The notes under the pieces are model-generated. The model was given only the letters and a program-made list of their open reading frames with translations. It was not told the DNA's origin and did no database searches. A stretch of 64,000 nt of DNA from an uncultured Tenacibaculum sp. (lineage in GTDB: Bacteria > Bacteroidota > Bacteroidia > Flavobacteriales > Flavobacteriaceae). The stretch is taken from positions 213,205 through 277,204 of the forward strand of contig CANMWK010000006.1 in NCBI GenBank assembly GCA_947501615.1, read 5' to 3'. Both the position numbers and the translations under genes were made by a program. Positions 10,092 to 19,644 of this stretch are shown here, piece by piece. Positions within the stretch are counted from its first letter, which is position 1. Each line of letters begins with the position of its first letter.

Positions 10092-13000
10092 TTAAGCTTC
10101 GTTTGTATTTCTTACTTTCACTTGATACACTACGTTTGGTTTTGTACCAATGTAATCTAACACGTAGAAAGCTCTTCTATCTTCTTTTAATTTACTCACT
10201 GTATCCTCAGAGTTATTTAAATCTCCGAAAGTCATAGCTCCTGTAGAACAAGCTTGAGAACATGCAGTTTGGAACTCGTCCTTCTTTACTGCTCTTCCTT
10301 CTCTCTTCGCTTTCAAAATAGTAGCTTGTGTCATTTGGATACACATAGAACATTTCTCCATAACTCCACGAGAACGAACAACCACATCTGGATTTAACAC
10401 CATTTTTCCGTATTCGTTATTCATGTTGAAATCGAATTCTTCGTTCTCAGCATAGTTAAACCAGTTGAAACGACGCACACGATATGGACAGTTATTTGCA
10501 CAATAACGTGTTCCTACACAACGGTTATACGCCATTTGGTTTTGACCTTGACGACCGTGAGAAGTAGCAGCTACTGGACATACAGTTTCACATGGTGCAT
10601 GGTTACAGTGCTGGCACATCATAGGTTGGAAAGTAACCTGTGGATTATCTGCTGGGTTTTCTAACGCATCAAATAATTTACCTTTACTTAATCCTAATAC
10701 CTCAGTTGCATATCTTCTTTCTAAATCTTGATCTGCAAACTTATGAAGTTCAATTTCAGCATTCTTTTTAGCCTCTTCTGGATTATTCCCAAGACCTTTA
10801 TATTTCTCTACTAATTTAGACTTGAACTCAGCTTTGAAATCATCGATAGTCATATCCCCTTGAACTTTTGAAGAATAATAACGATCGATACGTAACCAGT
10901 GCATATCTCTACCTACACGTACTTCATCTTTACCAACTACTGGAACATTGTTTTCTGCATGACATGCAACTACACATGCTCCACATCCTGTACATGAAGA
11001 TAAATCGATAGATAAATTAAAGTGATGTCCTAAACTTCTATCGTGGTCATCCCATAAATCAATTGTACTACCTTCAACTTCTTGATGATCATAAGACACC
11101 ATGAAAGGCTTATTCCAAGTGTGTTTAGGATCTAAAGACTTATCATTTACATCTTTTAAAGATGCCTCTCTTAAAATATCGTGACGACCAGCTAATGTAC
11201 TTTGAACTTGTAAGCATGCAAACTTATATGCACCTCCTACATTCTTCAATGAGATTCCTAACTGAACATTGTTTCTATTTATGTATAATGGGTAAGCATT
11301 TACCCCAACTTGCATTTCAGTTTTTAAATTCTGAGTTCTACCATATCCTAATGCTAAACCTACGGAACCTTTAGCCTGACCTGGCTGAATAATTACAGGA
11401 ACTTTTATTTTCTGATCTCCTAAAACTACCTCTGCAAAGTTACCATCAATAGCTCCATTATCTCTAACAGGGTTTTTAAAGCCTAATGCTTTAGCATCAG
11501 CTGGAGAAACTGTTAAGTAGTTATCCCAAGAAGCACGAGTAATTGGATCAGGAAACTCTTGTAACCAAGGATTGTTTGCTTGGCTACCATCCCCTAATGC
11601 TACAGACGTATACAAGTTTAATTCGAATTCAGAACCTTCTATTTTAGCAATCGCTTTTCCAGCTTCTAAAACAGAAACCCCTAAAGCATCAACATTAGAG
11701 TCTTCTACTTCTGCTTCTGAAGTAGTTTCCTCTATTGTTTCTACTGCATCAACTACTGGCGCAGGAGCCATAAAGAAACCATCATGTAATGCTTGATTCC
11801 AAGAAGCACCATTAAGTACATTAGTACTCCAGAATTCTTTTAATGTATCGTAATAATTTTTAGATGCTCCAGTCCATTTCAATAAAACATCTTGTACTTG
11901 ACGTGAATTGAATAATGGAGCAATTGTTGGCTGCATTAAACTATACTTTCCTTCAGTAGCCATTACATCTCCCCAACTTTCTAAATTATGAGGTGCAGGT
12001 AATGTATATTGAGTAGTTACAGCAGTTTCATCATTTTGAGTCGCTAATGCTACAGAGAAACCTAATTTTTGAACAGCAGCACCAAAACCAGCAATTGAAT
12101 ATGCTGGGTTCACATTATAAGTGATTAAACCTTTTGCTTTACCAGAAGTTACATCGTTAATTAACTCGGCAACTTTAGCATCACTACCTTGACGTAATAA
12201 ATTTACATTTTCAGTATCTATAACAACACTTCCTAAGGCTTTATTAATCGCTAAAGCAATAGTTTGTGCATTTTTATCATTAATTCCTGCAAGAACAACT
12301 GCTTTATTACCAGCTTTCTTTAAATCTTTAGCTAACTCTTTAATTTGAGCATCGATAGGAGTTTCCTTTGAAGGTAAACTTCCACCTGTAATTGCGTTAT
12401 ATAAGTTAACTAAAGCATGCATTTGAGTCGATGGCTTAGCTACGATACGCTTATCTGCGTTTGAACCAGCTAAAGACATATTAGCCTCAATTTGCACATG
12501 GTAAGACATCTTACCTGAATTCACTTGTCTTCCTTCTATATATGATTTCTCATAACCACCTTGCCAATCTCCAAGGAAATCAGCACCAAAAGAAGCAATT
12601 ACTTTTGCTTTACTTAAATCGTAGTTTGGCAAAGCACGCTTTCCATACATTGCTTCGAAAGCATCAGCAGTTGCACTTTCAGAAACTGCATCATACACCA
12701 CATGCTTTACATTAGGATACTTAGCGATAAAATCAGAAATTACTTTTTCTGTTGAAGGACTCGCTAAAGTTCCTGTCATTAAATATACTAATCCGTTAGT
12801 TGCTTTTAAACTTTCTAACTTAGCTATAATCTCTTTGTCTGCATCTGCCCAAGAAACTTGAGTTTCACCTTTTCTTGGTTCTTTAACTCTTAATTTCTCA
12901 TCATATAATGATAACACAGATGCCTGAACTCTCGCTGTAGTAGTTCCTCCTGCCTCTTTATTTGGCATAATTTGGATAGGACGACCTTCGCGAGTTTTAA

Positions 13001-13328
13001 CTAATACGTTGGCAAAATCGAAACCATCTGAAATTGTTGTCGCATACCAATCTGCTACACCAACAATAATATCATTAGGTTGTACTACATAAGGAATCGA
13101 TTGTCTTACTGGGCCTTCACATGCTGCTAAAGAAGCTGCAGCTGTTGTGAAACCTACGTATTTCAAGAAATCTCTACGAGATGTTGAAGAATTTTCAAGA
13201 GTTTCTTTATCTCCTAAAAACTCATCTGAAGGAAGTTCTTGAACAAACTCCTTACCACGTAACGTTTCAACAACTGAACTTTCTTTAAGTTCTTCAACAC
13301 TTTGCCAGTATTTTTTGTTTGAAGCCAT
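10092..13328 (-). CDS. actB: Alternative complex III Fe-S/molybdopterin-fold subunit ActB
   Basis: A 1078-residue periplasmic subunit. The N-terminus carries a twin-arginine motif, SRRDFLK (residues 50-56), followed by a hydrophobic stretch and a lipobox-like LAAC with Cys70. Residues about 75-700 resemble a molybdopterin oxidoreductase domain, which in ActB lacks cofactor. The C-terminal part has four ferredoxin-type cysteine clusters: CTGCGACVVAC near 776, CQHCNHAPCETVC near 903, CVGTRYCANNC near 938, and CSMC near 993. It relays electrons from ActC to ActA. The region at about 510-550 is Glu/Val/Ala/Thr-rich and probably a flexible insertion. A 68-base gap separates it from actA. Confidence 0.95.
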   Translation of the reverse strand: MASNKKYWQSVEELKESSVVETLRGKEFVQELPSDEFLGDKETLENSSTSRRDFLKYVGFTTAAASLAACEGPVRQSIPYVVQPNDIIVGVADWYATTISDGFDFANVLVKTREGRPIQIMPNKEAGGTTTARVQASVLSLYDEKLRVKEPRKGETQVSWADADKEIIAKLESLKATNGLVYLMTGTLASPSTEKVISDFIAKYPNVKHVVYDAVSESATADAFEAMYGKRALPNYDLSKAKVIASFGADFLGDWQGGYEKSYIEGRQVNSGKMSYHVQIEANMSLAGSNADKRIVAKPSTQMHALVNLYNAITGGSLPSKETPIDAQIKELAKDLKKAGNKAVVLAGINDKNAQTIALAINKALGSVVIDTENVNLLRQGSDAKVAELINDVTSGKAKGLITYNVNPAYSIAGFGAAVQKLGFSVALATQNDETAVTTQYTLPAPHNLESWGDVMATEGKYSLMQPTIAPLFNSRQVQDVLLKWTGASKNYYDTLKEFWSTNVLNGASWNQALHDGFFMAPAPVVDAVETIEETTSEAEVEDSNVDALGVSVLEAGKAIAKIEGSEFELNLYTSVALGDGSQANNPWLQEFPDPITRASWDNYLTVSPADAKALGFKNPVRDNGAIDGNFAEVVLGDQKIKVPVIIQPGQAKGSVGLALGYGRTQNLKTEMQVGVNAYPLYINRNNVQLGISLKNVGGAYKFACLQVQSTLAGRHDILREASLKDVNDKSLDPKHTWNKPFMVSYDHQEVEGSTIDLWDDHDRSLGHHFNLSIDLSSCTGCGACVVACHAENNVPVVGKDEVRVGRDMHWLRIDRYYSSKVQGDMTIDDFKAEFKSKLVEKYKGLGNNPEEAKKNAEIELHKFADQDLERRYATEVLGLSKGKLFDALENPADNPQVTFQPMMCQHCNHAPCETVCPVAATSHGRQGQNQMAYNRCVGTRYCANNCPYRVRRFNWFNYAENEEFDFNMNNEYGKMVLNPDVVVRSRGVMEKCSMCIQMTQATILKAKREGRAVKKDEFQTACSQACSTGAMTFGDLNNSEDTVSKLKEDRRAFYVLDYIGTKPNVVYQVKVRNTNEA

Positions 13329-13396
13329 TTATTTGTTTTTATTAAATGATTGAGTACTGTTACACACTCAATTATAGAATTCTTAATTAATTAATT

Positions 13397-14695
13397 TTAG
13401 TAATGACACTTACCACATTCTTTACCACCTAATTGTGCGATGGTAACTTTATCTACCCCATACTTCTTCGCTAAATCTGAATGAATTTTAGCATAGTATT
13501 CATTACCCTTCAAGTTAACATTTGTTTCCTTGTGACAATCGATACACCATCCCATAGTTAATGGAGCATGTTGATATAGCTCTTCCATCTCTTCTACCGG
13601 ACCGTGACATTTTTGACATTTCACACCAGCTACAGTTACGTGCTGTGAGTGATTGAAATATGCAAAATCTGGCAAGTTGTGAATTCTCACCCAATCGATA
13701 GGCTTCTGCTCACCAGTATATTCTAATTTTTCAGGATCCCAACCTACATGATCGTAAATTTTAGCGATCTCCTTATCTAACTCAGCTTTACCTACTACTC
13801 TACCACCATCTTCTAAAACCACTTTAGTATTTTCAGCTACCTCAGCAATATTTTTATGACAGTTCATACAAACATTTAATGAAGGAATACCTGAGTGCTT
13901 ACTATGTTTTGCTGCAGAGTGACAGTATTGACATTCAATTTTATTATCTCCTGCGTGAATTTTATGTGAGAATAAAATAGGTTGTACAGGCTGGTACCCT
14001 TGATCTACACCTACTTTAAACAAGTTACCAAACAACACATACGCTGTAATTAATGCTCCAAAGATTACAAATAACACATGTAAGAATGTATTTTTCTTGA
14101 TCCCTTGCCATAACTCAGCCGCTTGCCCCATCAACCCTGGAGTTTTAGGCGCACCTTTTAGCTCACTTACAGTTTTAAGTAAACTTGCTATGATTAAAAA
14201 TGCTACTACAATAGCCGCCGCTAAAATCCATAACACCCAATTTGGAGCACCACCATTACTAGGCTCACCACCTGGCCCATCGACAATCTCTCCTTCCTTA
14301 GGTAGATCACCAACAGTAGTGTAATATAAAATATTATCGATTTGCTCGTCAGAAAATTGAGGAAACGCAGTCATATTTGACTGTTTGTACTCATTATAAA
14401 TTTCATTAGCATAAGCATCTCCTGAAGCTCTTAATGCTGCATTGTTACGAATCCACTTCTTTAACCATTCGTTTTCCAACCTACTCTCAACCCCACCAAG
14501 AGCTGGCCCTGTAGACCTCTTATCTAATTTGTGACAAGACGCACAATTGGCATTAAATAATTTCTTACCTGCTTTTTGACGTTCAACATCAACATCTTGA
14601 GCATTTGAAGAAACACTTACTAAAAAGATAAATAAGAAAGTAAGGCTACTAAGAAGTACTCGACTAAGTTTACTGTGATAATTCACACTTTTCAT
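13397..14695 (-). CDS. actA: Alternative complex III multiheme cytochrome c ActA
   Basis: A 432-residue exported cytochrome, first gene of the act-cox cluster. After a signal sequence (residues about 12-32) a monoheme cytochrome c domain carries CASCH at 51-55. Two hydrophobic segments follow (about 153-175 and 203-225). The C-terminal part then carries five more CxxCH sites: CQYCH, CMNCH, CQKCH, CIDCH and CGKCH. ActA is usually described as pentaheme, so this is a fusion with an extra N-terminal heme domain, six in all. It should pass electrons from ActB to ActE or directly to the oxidase. Confidence 0.94.
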   Translation of the reverse strand: MKSVNYHSKLSRVLLSSLTFLFIFLVSVSSNAQDVDVERQKAGKKLFNANCASCHKLDKRSTGPALGGVESRLENEWLKKWIRNNAALRASGDAYANEIYNEYKQSNMTAFPQFSDEQIDNILYYTTVGDLPKEGEIVDGPGGEPSNGGAPNWVLWILAAAIVVAFLIIASLLKTVSELKGAPKTPGLMGQAAELWQGIKKNTFLHVLFVIFGALITAYVLFGNLFKVGVDQGYQPVQPILFSHKIHAGDNKIECQYCHSAAKHSKHSGIPSLNVCMNCHKNIAEVAENTKVVLEDGGRVVGKAELDKEIAKIYDHVGWDPEKLEYTGEQKPIDWVRIHNLPDFAYFNHSQHVTVAGVKCQKCHGPVEEMEELYQHAPLTMGWCIDCHKETNVNLKGNEYYAKIHSDLAKKYGVDKVTIAQLGGKECGKCHY

Positions 14696-14776
14696 ACTAT
14701 AAAAATATATATTTCGTATCTATTTTGTATAACGTTTACACCTCTGGTAAAAAATTACCATGTGCTTAAACTCGGA

Positions 14777-14784
14777 CAAAATTA
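14777..14784 (-). promoter_or_regulatory. Candidate -7 box for the act-cox operon
   Basis: On the minus strand this reads TAATTTTG, matching the Bacteroidota -7 consensus TAnnTTTG, about 80 bases upstream of the actA start. No clear TTG at the -33 position was found, so the call is tentative. Confidence 0.4.
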
Positions 14785-14884
14785 CTACTTCTCTGTAAAA
14801 TGTGAAATGTTAAGAGAATCCTAATTTGTAATTTATATCGATTCTAAATAAATAATTATAGCAATCTATTCGATCACAAGTCGT

Positions 14885-14892
14885 TACTTTTG
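14885..14892 (+). promoter_or_regulatory. Candidate -7 box for the SPOR-domain gene
   Basis: TACTTTTG matches TAnnTTTG and lies 19 bases before the ATG at 14912. No good -33 TTG is visible upstream. Confidence 0.45.
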
Positions 14893-14911
14893 TTGAAACT
14901 ACAAACGAAAC

Positions 14912-15274
14912 ATGATAAAGAATAAAATTTTAATAGTCCTATTGTTTTTTATTTTAGGTTTTAGCACTGTGTATTCACAATCTAATTACACTAACGATCA
15001 AAGTATTAATTCACTTATAGCTAAAAAGAGAAAGTACAATAAAAAGAATGGAAGCGGGTATAAAATTCAATTGTACAATGGTAGTGAACAACGTGCAAAA
15101 AACATCAGACAAAACTTTATGCTTAAGTTTTCAGAATATGGTAAACCAAAAATGAGTTATGAATTACCAGAATGGAAAGTAAGAGTAGGTCGTTTTAATA
15201 CCAAATTAGAAGCAGACAGAGCTTTAAATAAAATTAAGGAAAAATTTTCTGGAGCTATAGTTATTCCTTACTAG
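14912..15274 (+). CDS. Small exported SPOR-domain protein
   Basis: A 120-residue protein with a signal peptide (residues 1-22, ending VYSQ). It is followed by a short linker and a SPOR-like domain from about residue 48: GSGYKIQLYNGSEQRAK, then strands and the typical WKVRVGRFNTKLEADRALNKIK ending. SPOR domains bind denuded glycan strands of peptidoglycan, so the product probably acts in the periplasm at the wall or septum. It is divergent from actA and convergent with fabD, with a shared terminator downstream. Confidence 0.85.
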   Translation: MIKNKILIVLLFFILGFSTVYSQSNYTNDQSINSLIAKKRKYNKKNGSGYKIQLYNGSEQRAKNIRQNFMLKFSEYGKPKMSYELPEWKVRVGRFNTKLEADRALNKIKEKFSGAIVIPY

Positions 15275-15296
15275 TTTTCAGATTTTTATAACTATA

Positions 15297-15352
15297 AAAA
15301 ATCACATTTATTTTAGGCATTTTACAATACCAAAACAAATGTGATTTTTTTA
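15297..15352. terminator. Bidirectional terminator between SPOR gene and fabD
   Basis: Complementary 13-base arms AAAAATCACATTT (15297-15309) and AAATGTGATTTTT (15337-15349) flank a 27-base loop. A T-run follows on both strands, which suits the two convergent genes. Confidence 0.7.
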
Positions 15353-15375
15353 TCCCGTAAGTTAAATAATACTAC

Positions 15376-16257
15376 TTAGAAACTTGCTCCGCTTGCCGTA
15401 ACACTTCTATCAATTTTACGCATTAAACCCTGTAACACTTTACCTGGACCAACTTCTACAAACTCAGTTGCACCATCTGCAATCATTGCTTGAATACATT
15501 GTGTCCATTTTACTGGTGCTGTTAATTGCGCAATTAAATTTTCTTTAATTTCATTTGGATCTGTAATTGCTTTTGCTGCTACATTTTGATACACAGGACA
15601 TAATGGTGTGTTAAATGTAGTTTCTTCAATTGCTTTTGCTAACTCTTCTCTAGCTGGTTCCATTAACGGAGAATGAAATGCCCCACCTACAGGAAGTACC
15701 AAAGCTCTTTTAGCACCTTTTTCTTTTAAAACTTCACAAGCCTTATGAATAGCTTCAACTTCTCCAGAAATAACTAATTGTCCTGGACAATTATAATTGG
15801 CTGCCACGACTACTCCATCAATTGCATTACAAGCATCTTCTACAACTGCATCCTCTAGACCTAAAACAGCTGCCATAGTCGATTCTTGTGCTTCACAAGC
15901 TTTTTGCATTGCTAAAGCTCTTTTAGAAACTAAGGTCAAACCATCTTCAAAAGATAATACTCCATTAGCCACTAATGCAGACAACTCTCCTAAAGAATGC
16001 CCAGCAACCATATCTGGTGTAAACTCATCTCCTAATACCTTAGCAAGAATAACTGAGTGTAAAAATATAGCTGGTTGTGTTACTTTCGTTTGTTTTAACT
16101 GTTCTGCACTACCTTCAAACATTACATCGGTAATACTAAAACCTAAAATAGAATTTGCTTTTTCGAAAAGCTCTTGAGCGACAGGTGATTTTTCATATAA
16201 ATCTAACCCCATTCCTGTAAATTGTGCTCCTTGACCAGGAAAAACATATGCCTTCAT
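15376..16257 (-). CDS. fabD: Malonyl CoA-acyl carrier protein transacylase
   Basis: A 293-residue enzyme that loads malonyl groups onto acyl carrier protein for fatty-acid synthesis. The open frame extends to 16290, but MKAYVFPGQGAQ at 16257 is the conserved family start and is preferred. Catalytic Ser88 lies in the nucleophile elbow GHSLG (86-90), with the oxyanion PGQGAQ at 7-12 and the catalytic His in GGAFHSPLM near 197. It is a single-gene unit, divergent from the transporter gene at 16325. Confidence 0.95.
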   Translation of the reverse strand: MKAYVFPGQGAQFTGMGLDLYEKSPVAQELFEKANSILGFSITDVMFEGSAEQLKQTKVTQPAIFLHSVILAKVLGDEFTPDMVAGHSLGELSALVANGVLSFEDGLTLVSKRALAMQKACEAQESTMAAVLGLEDAVVEDACNAIDGVVVAANYNCPGQLVISGEVEAIHKACEVLKEKGAKRALVLPVGGAFHSPLMEPAREELAKAIEETTFNTPLCPVYQNVAAKAITDPNEIKENLIAQLTAPVKWTQCIQAMIADGATEFVEVGPGKVLQGLMRKIDRSVTASGASF

Positions 16258-16279
16258 AAATTTCTTTTTGTCATTTGTT

Positions 16280-16311
16280 TTGCATTGCAAACATAATCAA
16301 TTTTAATTTTG
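16280..16311 (+). promoter_or_regulatory. Candidate promoter of the YhhQ-MscS-DppC run
   Basis: TTG at 16280-16282, a 21-base spacer and TAATTTTG at 16304-16311 match the Bacteroidota -33/-7 pattern. The ATG at 16325 follows closely, implying a very short leader. Confidence 0.5.
16288..16295 (-). promoter_or_regulatory. Candidate -7 box for fabD
   Basis: On the minus strand this reads TATGTTTG (TAnnTTTG), 31 bases upstream of the preferred fabD ATG. It lies within the spacer of the opposing promoter, so the two divergent promoters overlap. No -33 element is evident. Confidence 0.4.
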
Positions 16312-16324
16312 TTATTTTCGCTAT

Positions 16325-17029
16325 ATGACAGAGAAAAACAAACTCCTTGCTCAAAATATATTTCTAATTTTGGCGGCCTTGTTTATTGCTTCATTAGTAG
16401 CTTCAAATTTAATTTTTCAAAAATTTTTTTATTGGTATCCTTTCGAGCTTTCCATATTTGGTACTCAACTATTTGAAGTTTCTGTAGGCTTATTACCCTA
16501 CCCTATTACATTTTTAATTACAGACATTTTATCAGAAATATTTGGAAAAAAGAAAGCAAATCAAGTGGTTATTGCTGGTATTTTTGCTTCCTTATTTTCT
16601 TTATTAATTATTTACGTTGGAAAAGCTACACCAGCAACTACTTGGTCTCCGGTTAACGACAAAACCTTTAATCTTGTTTTTGGAGCAGCACCTTTAGCTG
16701 TATTAGCCTCTATGCTAGCCTATTTATTTGCTCAATTTGTTGATATTAAAGTATATCATTTTTGGAAAAACTTTACTAAGGGCAAACATTTGTGGCTTCG
16801 AAATAACTTTTCAACTTTTACTTCACAATTTATAGATACACTAACAGTATTGATATTACTTTGTTCTTTTGAAATCATAGCTTGGGATAAGTTCTTAGGC
16901 CTACTAATAAGCGGTGTTATTTTTAAAATGCTTATTGCATTATTAGATACTCCTTTGCTGTATATTGCAGTCTATTTTTTTAGAAAGAAGTTTCAATTAA
17001 ACCCAGGAGAAGAAATTCAAGATATTTAA
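16325..17029 (+). CDS. Queuosine precursor transporter family (YhhQ/VUT)
   Basis: A 234-residue inner-membrane protein with six predicted helices and the YhhQ/VUT family features: an N-terminal NIFLILAALFIASLVASNLIF helix region, YPITFLITDILSEIFGKKKA, and SQFIDTLTVLILL. Members import the queuosine precursors preQ0/preQ1 for tRNA modification. It is first in a plus-strand run with a mechanosensitive channel (14 bases downstream) and a DppC-like permease. No queuosine-synthesis gene is nearby. Confidence 0.88.
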   Translation: MTEKNKLLAQNIFLILAALFIASLVASNLIFQKFFYWYPFELSIFGTQLFEVSVGLLPYPITFLITDILSEIFGKKKANQVVIAGIFASLFSLLIIYVGKATPATTWSPVNDKTFNLVFGAAPLAVLASMLAYLFAQFVDIKVYHFWKNFTKGKHLWLRNNFSTFTSQFIDTLTVLILLCSFEIIAWDKFLGLLISGVIFKMLIALLDTPLLYIAVYFFRKKFQLNPGEEIQDI

Positions 17030-17043
17030 ATTCATAAACAACT

Positions 17044-18294
17044 GTGAATCGATTTTTTTATAATTTTTTAAAAGATAGTTTAGCTTTAGATCATAAGCTA
17101 GCAACCTATTTAAATGTATTTTTTAATTTAGTAGTCATTGCCATATTAGGGTATTTGTTATTTAAAGTATTACGCTATTATGGTAGTAAATTTTTAAGAA
17201 AACTTGCGAATAAAACAAAAACTGAATTTGACAATATTCTTATTCAGAATTCCTTTTTTTTATCACTTTCTAGAGTATTAATTTTAATTATTACTTACGG
17301 AGGTTTACAATATATACTTGTTGATTTCCCTCATTTTTTAGAATATGCGCAACGTTTTGTAAATCTTTGTATTGTTATTAGCTTTTTATGGTTGGTAAAA
17401 AGTATACTACAAACTATTAAAGATTTTTTACGGACACTTACTGCTTTTAAAGACAAACCGCTTGAGAGTTATGTGCAAATATTTATGATCTTGTTATGGA
17501 TTATTGCTTTTGTGGTTTCTTTTTCTATTATCACAGGAAAACCATTACTTCGATTTTTTACTGCCTTAGGTGCGTTTTCGGCGGTATTACTTTTAATTTT
17601 TAAAGACACTATTTTAGGTTTTGTTGCTAGTATTCAAATTTCAGTTTATGATACGGTGCGACTTCAAGACTGGATTACCATGGATAAATATGGTGCTGAT
17701 GGTAATGTTGTTGAAATTAATTTAACTTCTGTTATTGTCAAAAATTTTGATAATACAATTACTAGTATTCCTACTTACTCTTTAATTTCTGATTCTTTTA
17801 AAAATTGGAGAGCTATGAATCATTCTGGAGGAAGAAGGATAAAAAGAGCTATTCAAATTAAAATTAACAGTATACATTTTCTTTCTGATGATGAAATAGA
17901 GCAGTATAAACATATTGAATTGATTAAGGATTATGTTATTGAACAATCTAATGAAGTTACTCATTATAATACTTCAAACAACATTGATAAATCGCTACTA
18001 ATTAACGGTAGAAACCTTACCAACTTTGGTATGTTTAGAAAATACATCGATATGTATTTACAGCATCATCCTAAAATAAATCAAAATTTACTCTTTATGA
18101 GTAGGCAGTTGGCACCAACACCAAATGGAGTTCCATTAGAGATTTATGCTTTTAGTAGTGAAAAAGAATGGTTAATTTATGAACGTGTAATGTCCGATAT
18201 TTTTGATCATATTTTTGCAAGTGTTTCTTTCTTTAATTTAGAAATCTTTGAGAATCCTTCGAGTTTAGATCTAAGCAATCTGAAAGAAAAGTAG
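17044..18294 (+). CDS. MscS-family mechanosensitive ion channel (YbdG-like)
   Basis: A 416-residue membrane protein starting at GTG (17044). Four to five N-terminal helices are followed by a pore-lining helix region (FTALGAFSAVLLLIFKDTILG) and a cytoplasmic MscS beta domain (SVYDTVRLQDWITMDKYGADGNVVEINLTSV). The long cytoplasmic tail resembles the YbdG (miniconductance) branch, which responds to osmotic downshift. The stop is 3 bases from the next start. Confidence 0.9.
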   Translation: MNRFFYNFLKDSLALDHKLATYLNVFFNLVVIAILGYLLFKVLRYYGSKFLRKLANKTKTEFDNILIQNSFFLSLSRVLILIITYGGLQYILVDFPHFLEYAQRFVNLCIVISFLWLVKSILQTIKDFLRTLTAFKDKPLESYVQIFMILLWIIAFVVSFSIITGKPLLRFFTALGAFSAVLLLIFKDTILGFVASIQISVYDTVRLQDWITMDKYGADGNVVEINLTSVIVKNFDNTITSIPTYSLISDSFKNWRAMNHSGGRRIKRAIQIKINSIHFLSDDEIEQYKHIELIKDYVIEQSNEVTHYNTSNNIDKSLLINGRNLTNFGMFRKYIDMYLQHHPKINQNLLFMSRQLAPTPNGVPLEIYAFSSEKEWLIYERVMSDIFDHIFASVSFFNLEIFENPSSLDLSNLKEK

Positions 18295-18297
18295 TCT

Positions 18298-19377
18298 ATG
18301 CACAAAAAAAATTCTTTACAGCATTTAGCGCTCCGAAAATTTAAAAAAAACAAACTTGGCGTTTTAAGTTTTATCTATATTATACTTTGTGGTTTTATTT
18401 CTATTTTTTGTTACGTACTAGCTCCTGATAACACAAATGCTGCCAACCAAATGCATTTAGAAATACACTCTAAACCTCCAGGTTTTAATGTGTTGTTATT
18501 ACAAATTCCTAATCAACAACAATCAGTTACTTCTCCTTGGTTACAAGTACTTTTATTTGGTCAAAAAAATGCATCGAAAGAATTACCCATCATATCGTAT
18601 AATATCACGAAAGAAAATTTAGAAGTTGTAACCTATAGCGATAAGCTTACTAAAACATACCCGTTAACTTATTTTGGTTCTTCCCCAGAAAAATTTATTA
18701 CAAACCGGACATTTTTATTTGGGACAGACAAATATGGCCGAGACTTATTAAGTAGATTATTAATAGGTACAAGGATTTCTTTTTTTATTGGTTTTATTGC
18801 TGTATTTATTTCGCTACTTATTGGTATTCCTGTTGGAGCATTTGCTGGTTATTATGGAAAAAAAGTAGATACATTTATTATGTGGTTGATTAATGTAACA
18901 TGGTCTATTCCTACACTACTACTTGTTGTTGCTTTTATTTTAATACTTGGAAAAGGATATTGGCAAGTTTTTATTGCTGTAGGGTTAACGATGTGGGTAG
19001 AAGTAGCCAGAATTGTTCGAGGACAGATCATAAGCGCCAAAAGAGAACAATATGTAGAAGCGGCAAAAGCACTTGGTTATTCTGATTTCAGAATTATTTT
19101 TAAGCATATTTTGCCCAATATTATGGCTCCTATCATTGTAATTTCCGCTGCAAATTTTGCAGCTGCTATTTTAATTGAAAGCGGGTTAAGCTTTTTAGGT
19201 ATAGGTGCACAACCACCAACTCCTTCATGGGGTGCTATTATTAAAAATCATTACAATTATATTATCTTAGGAAAGCCTTTTTTAGCATTAATACCAGGAT
19301 TAGCCATCATGAGTTTAGTAATGGCATTCATGCTTTTTGGTAATGCTTTAAGAGATGCATTGGATGTAAAAAGTTAA
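18298..19377 (+). CDS. ABC transporter permease, OppC/DppC type
   Basis: A 359-residue permease of the peptide/nickel ABC family. The N-terminus has an OppC_N-like helix, then a periplasmic insertion of about 100 residues (from 45 to about 140). The hallmark GTDKYGRDLLSRLLIGTR follows, then five helices. The EAA loop EAAKALGYSDFRIIFKHILPN contacts the ATPase. No partner permease, ATPase or binding protein is encoded nearby, so it must be assembled with subunits encoded elsewhere. It is probably co-transcribed with the MscS-like gene. Confidence 0.88.
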   Translation: MHKKNSLQHLALRKFKKNKLGVLSFIYIILCGFISIFCYVLAPDNTNAANQMHLEIHSKPPGFNVLLLQIPNQQQSVTSPWLQVLLFGQKNASKELPIISYNITKENLEVVTYSDKLTKTYPLTYFGSSPEKFITNRTFLFGTDKYGRDLLSRLLIGTRISFFIGFIAVFISLLIGIPVGAFAGYYGKKVDTFIMWLINVTWSIPTLLLVVAFILILGKGYWQVFIAVGLTMWVEVARIVRGQIISAKREQYVEAAKALGYSDFRIIFKHILPNIMAPIIVISAANFAAAILIESGLSFLGIGAQPPTPSWGAIIKNHYNYIILGKPFLALIPGLAIMSLVMAFMLFGNALRDALDVKS

Positions 19378-19383
19378 GTTTTC

Positions 19384-19426
19384 AAGAGACTGAATTCTAA
19401 GTTAAAAACAAACAATTCAGCCTCTT
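19384..19426. terminator. Probable bidirectional terminator
   Basis: Arms AAGAGACTGAATT (19384-19396) and AATTCAGCCTCTT (19414-19426) pair over 12 of 13 positions around a 17-base loop. The structure lies between two convergent genes. The T-runs are short, so the call is moderate. Confidence 0.5.
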
Positions 19427-19452
19427 TGTTTCATGATGACATCTTGATTGTC

Positions 19453-19644
19453 TTAAAAAATAGCGCACCTACCATTTCCTGGTGAATCATATGGGCCGAA
19501 ATAGCAACGATCTGCACCTGCTTCCCAGCAATCAAAAATATTACTACAGCGAATATTTGTTAGAATAAAATTGTACCCTCCATTAATTTGTTTTTGTTCT
19601 TTACTGTTTAATACTTTACCTAAGTTTAAAACTGTTTTTTTCAT
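19453..19644 (-). CDS. Double-glycine-leader peptide (putative RiPP/bacteriocin precursor)
   Basis: A 63-residue peptide. The N-terminal part MKKTVLNLGKVLNSKEQKQINGG is a double-glycine leader (GG at 22-23) like those cut by C39-peptidase ABC exporters. The 40-residue core after GG contains four cysteines (33, 39, 47, 60), aromatic residues and glycines, and ends CAIF. This matches natural-product precursor peptides annotated in flavobacteria. No maturase, exporter or immunity gene is adjacent, so it would rely on machinery elsewhere. Precursor character is inferred from the leader; activity is unknown. Confidence 0.7.
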   Translation of the reverse strand: MKKTVLNLGKVLNSKEQKQINGGYNFILTNIRCSNIFDCWEAGADRCYFGPYDSPGNGRCAIF

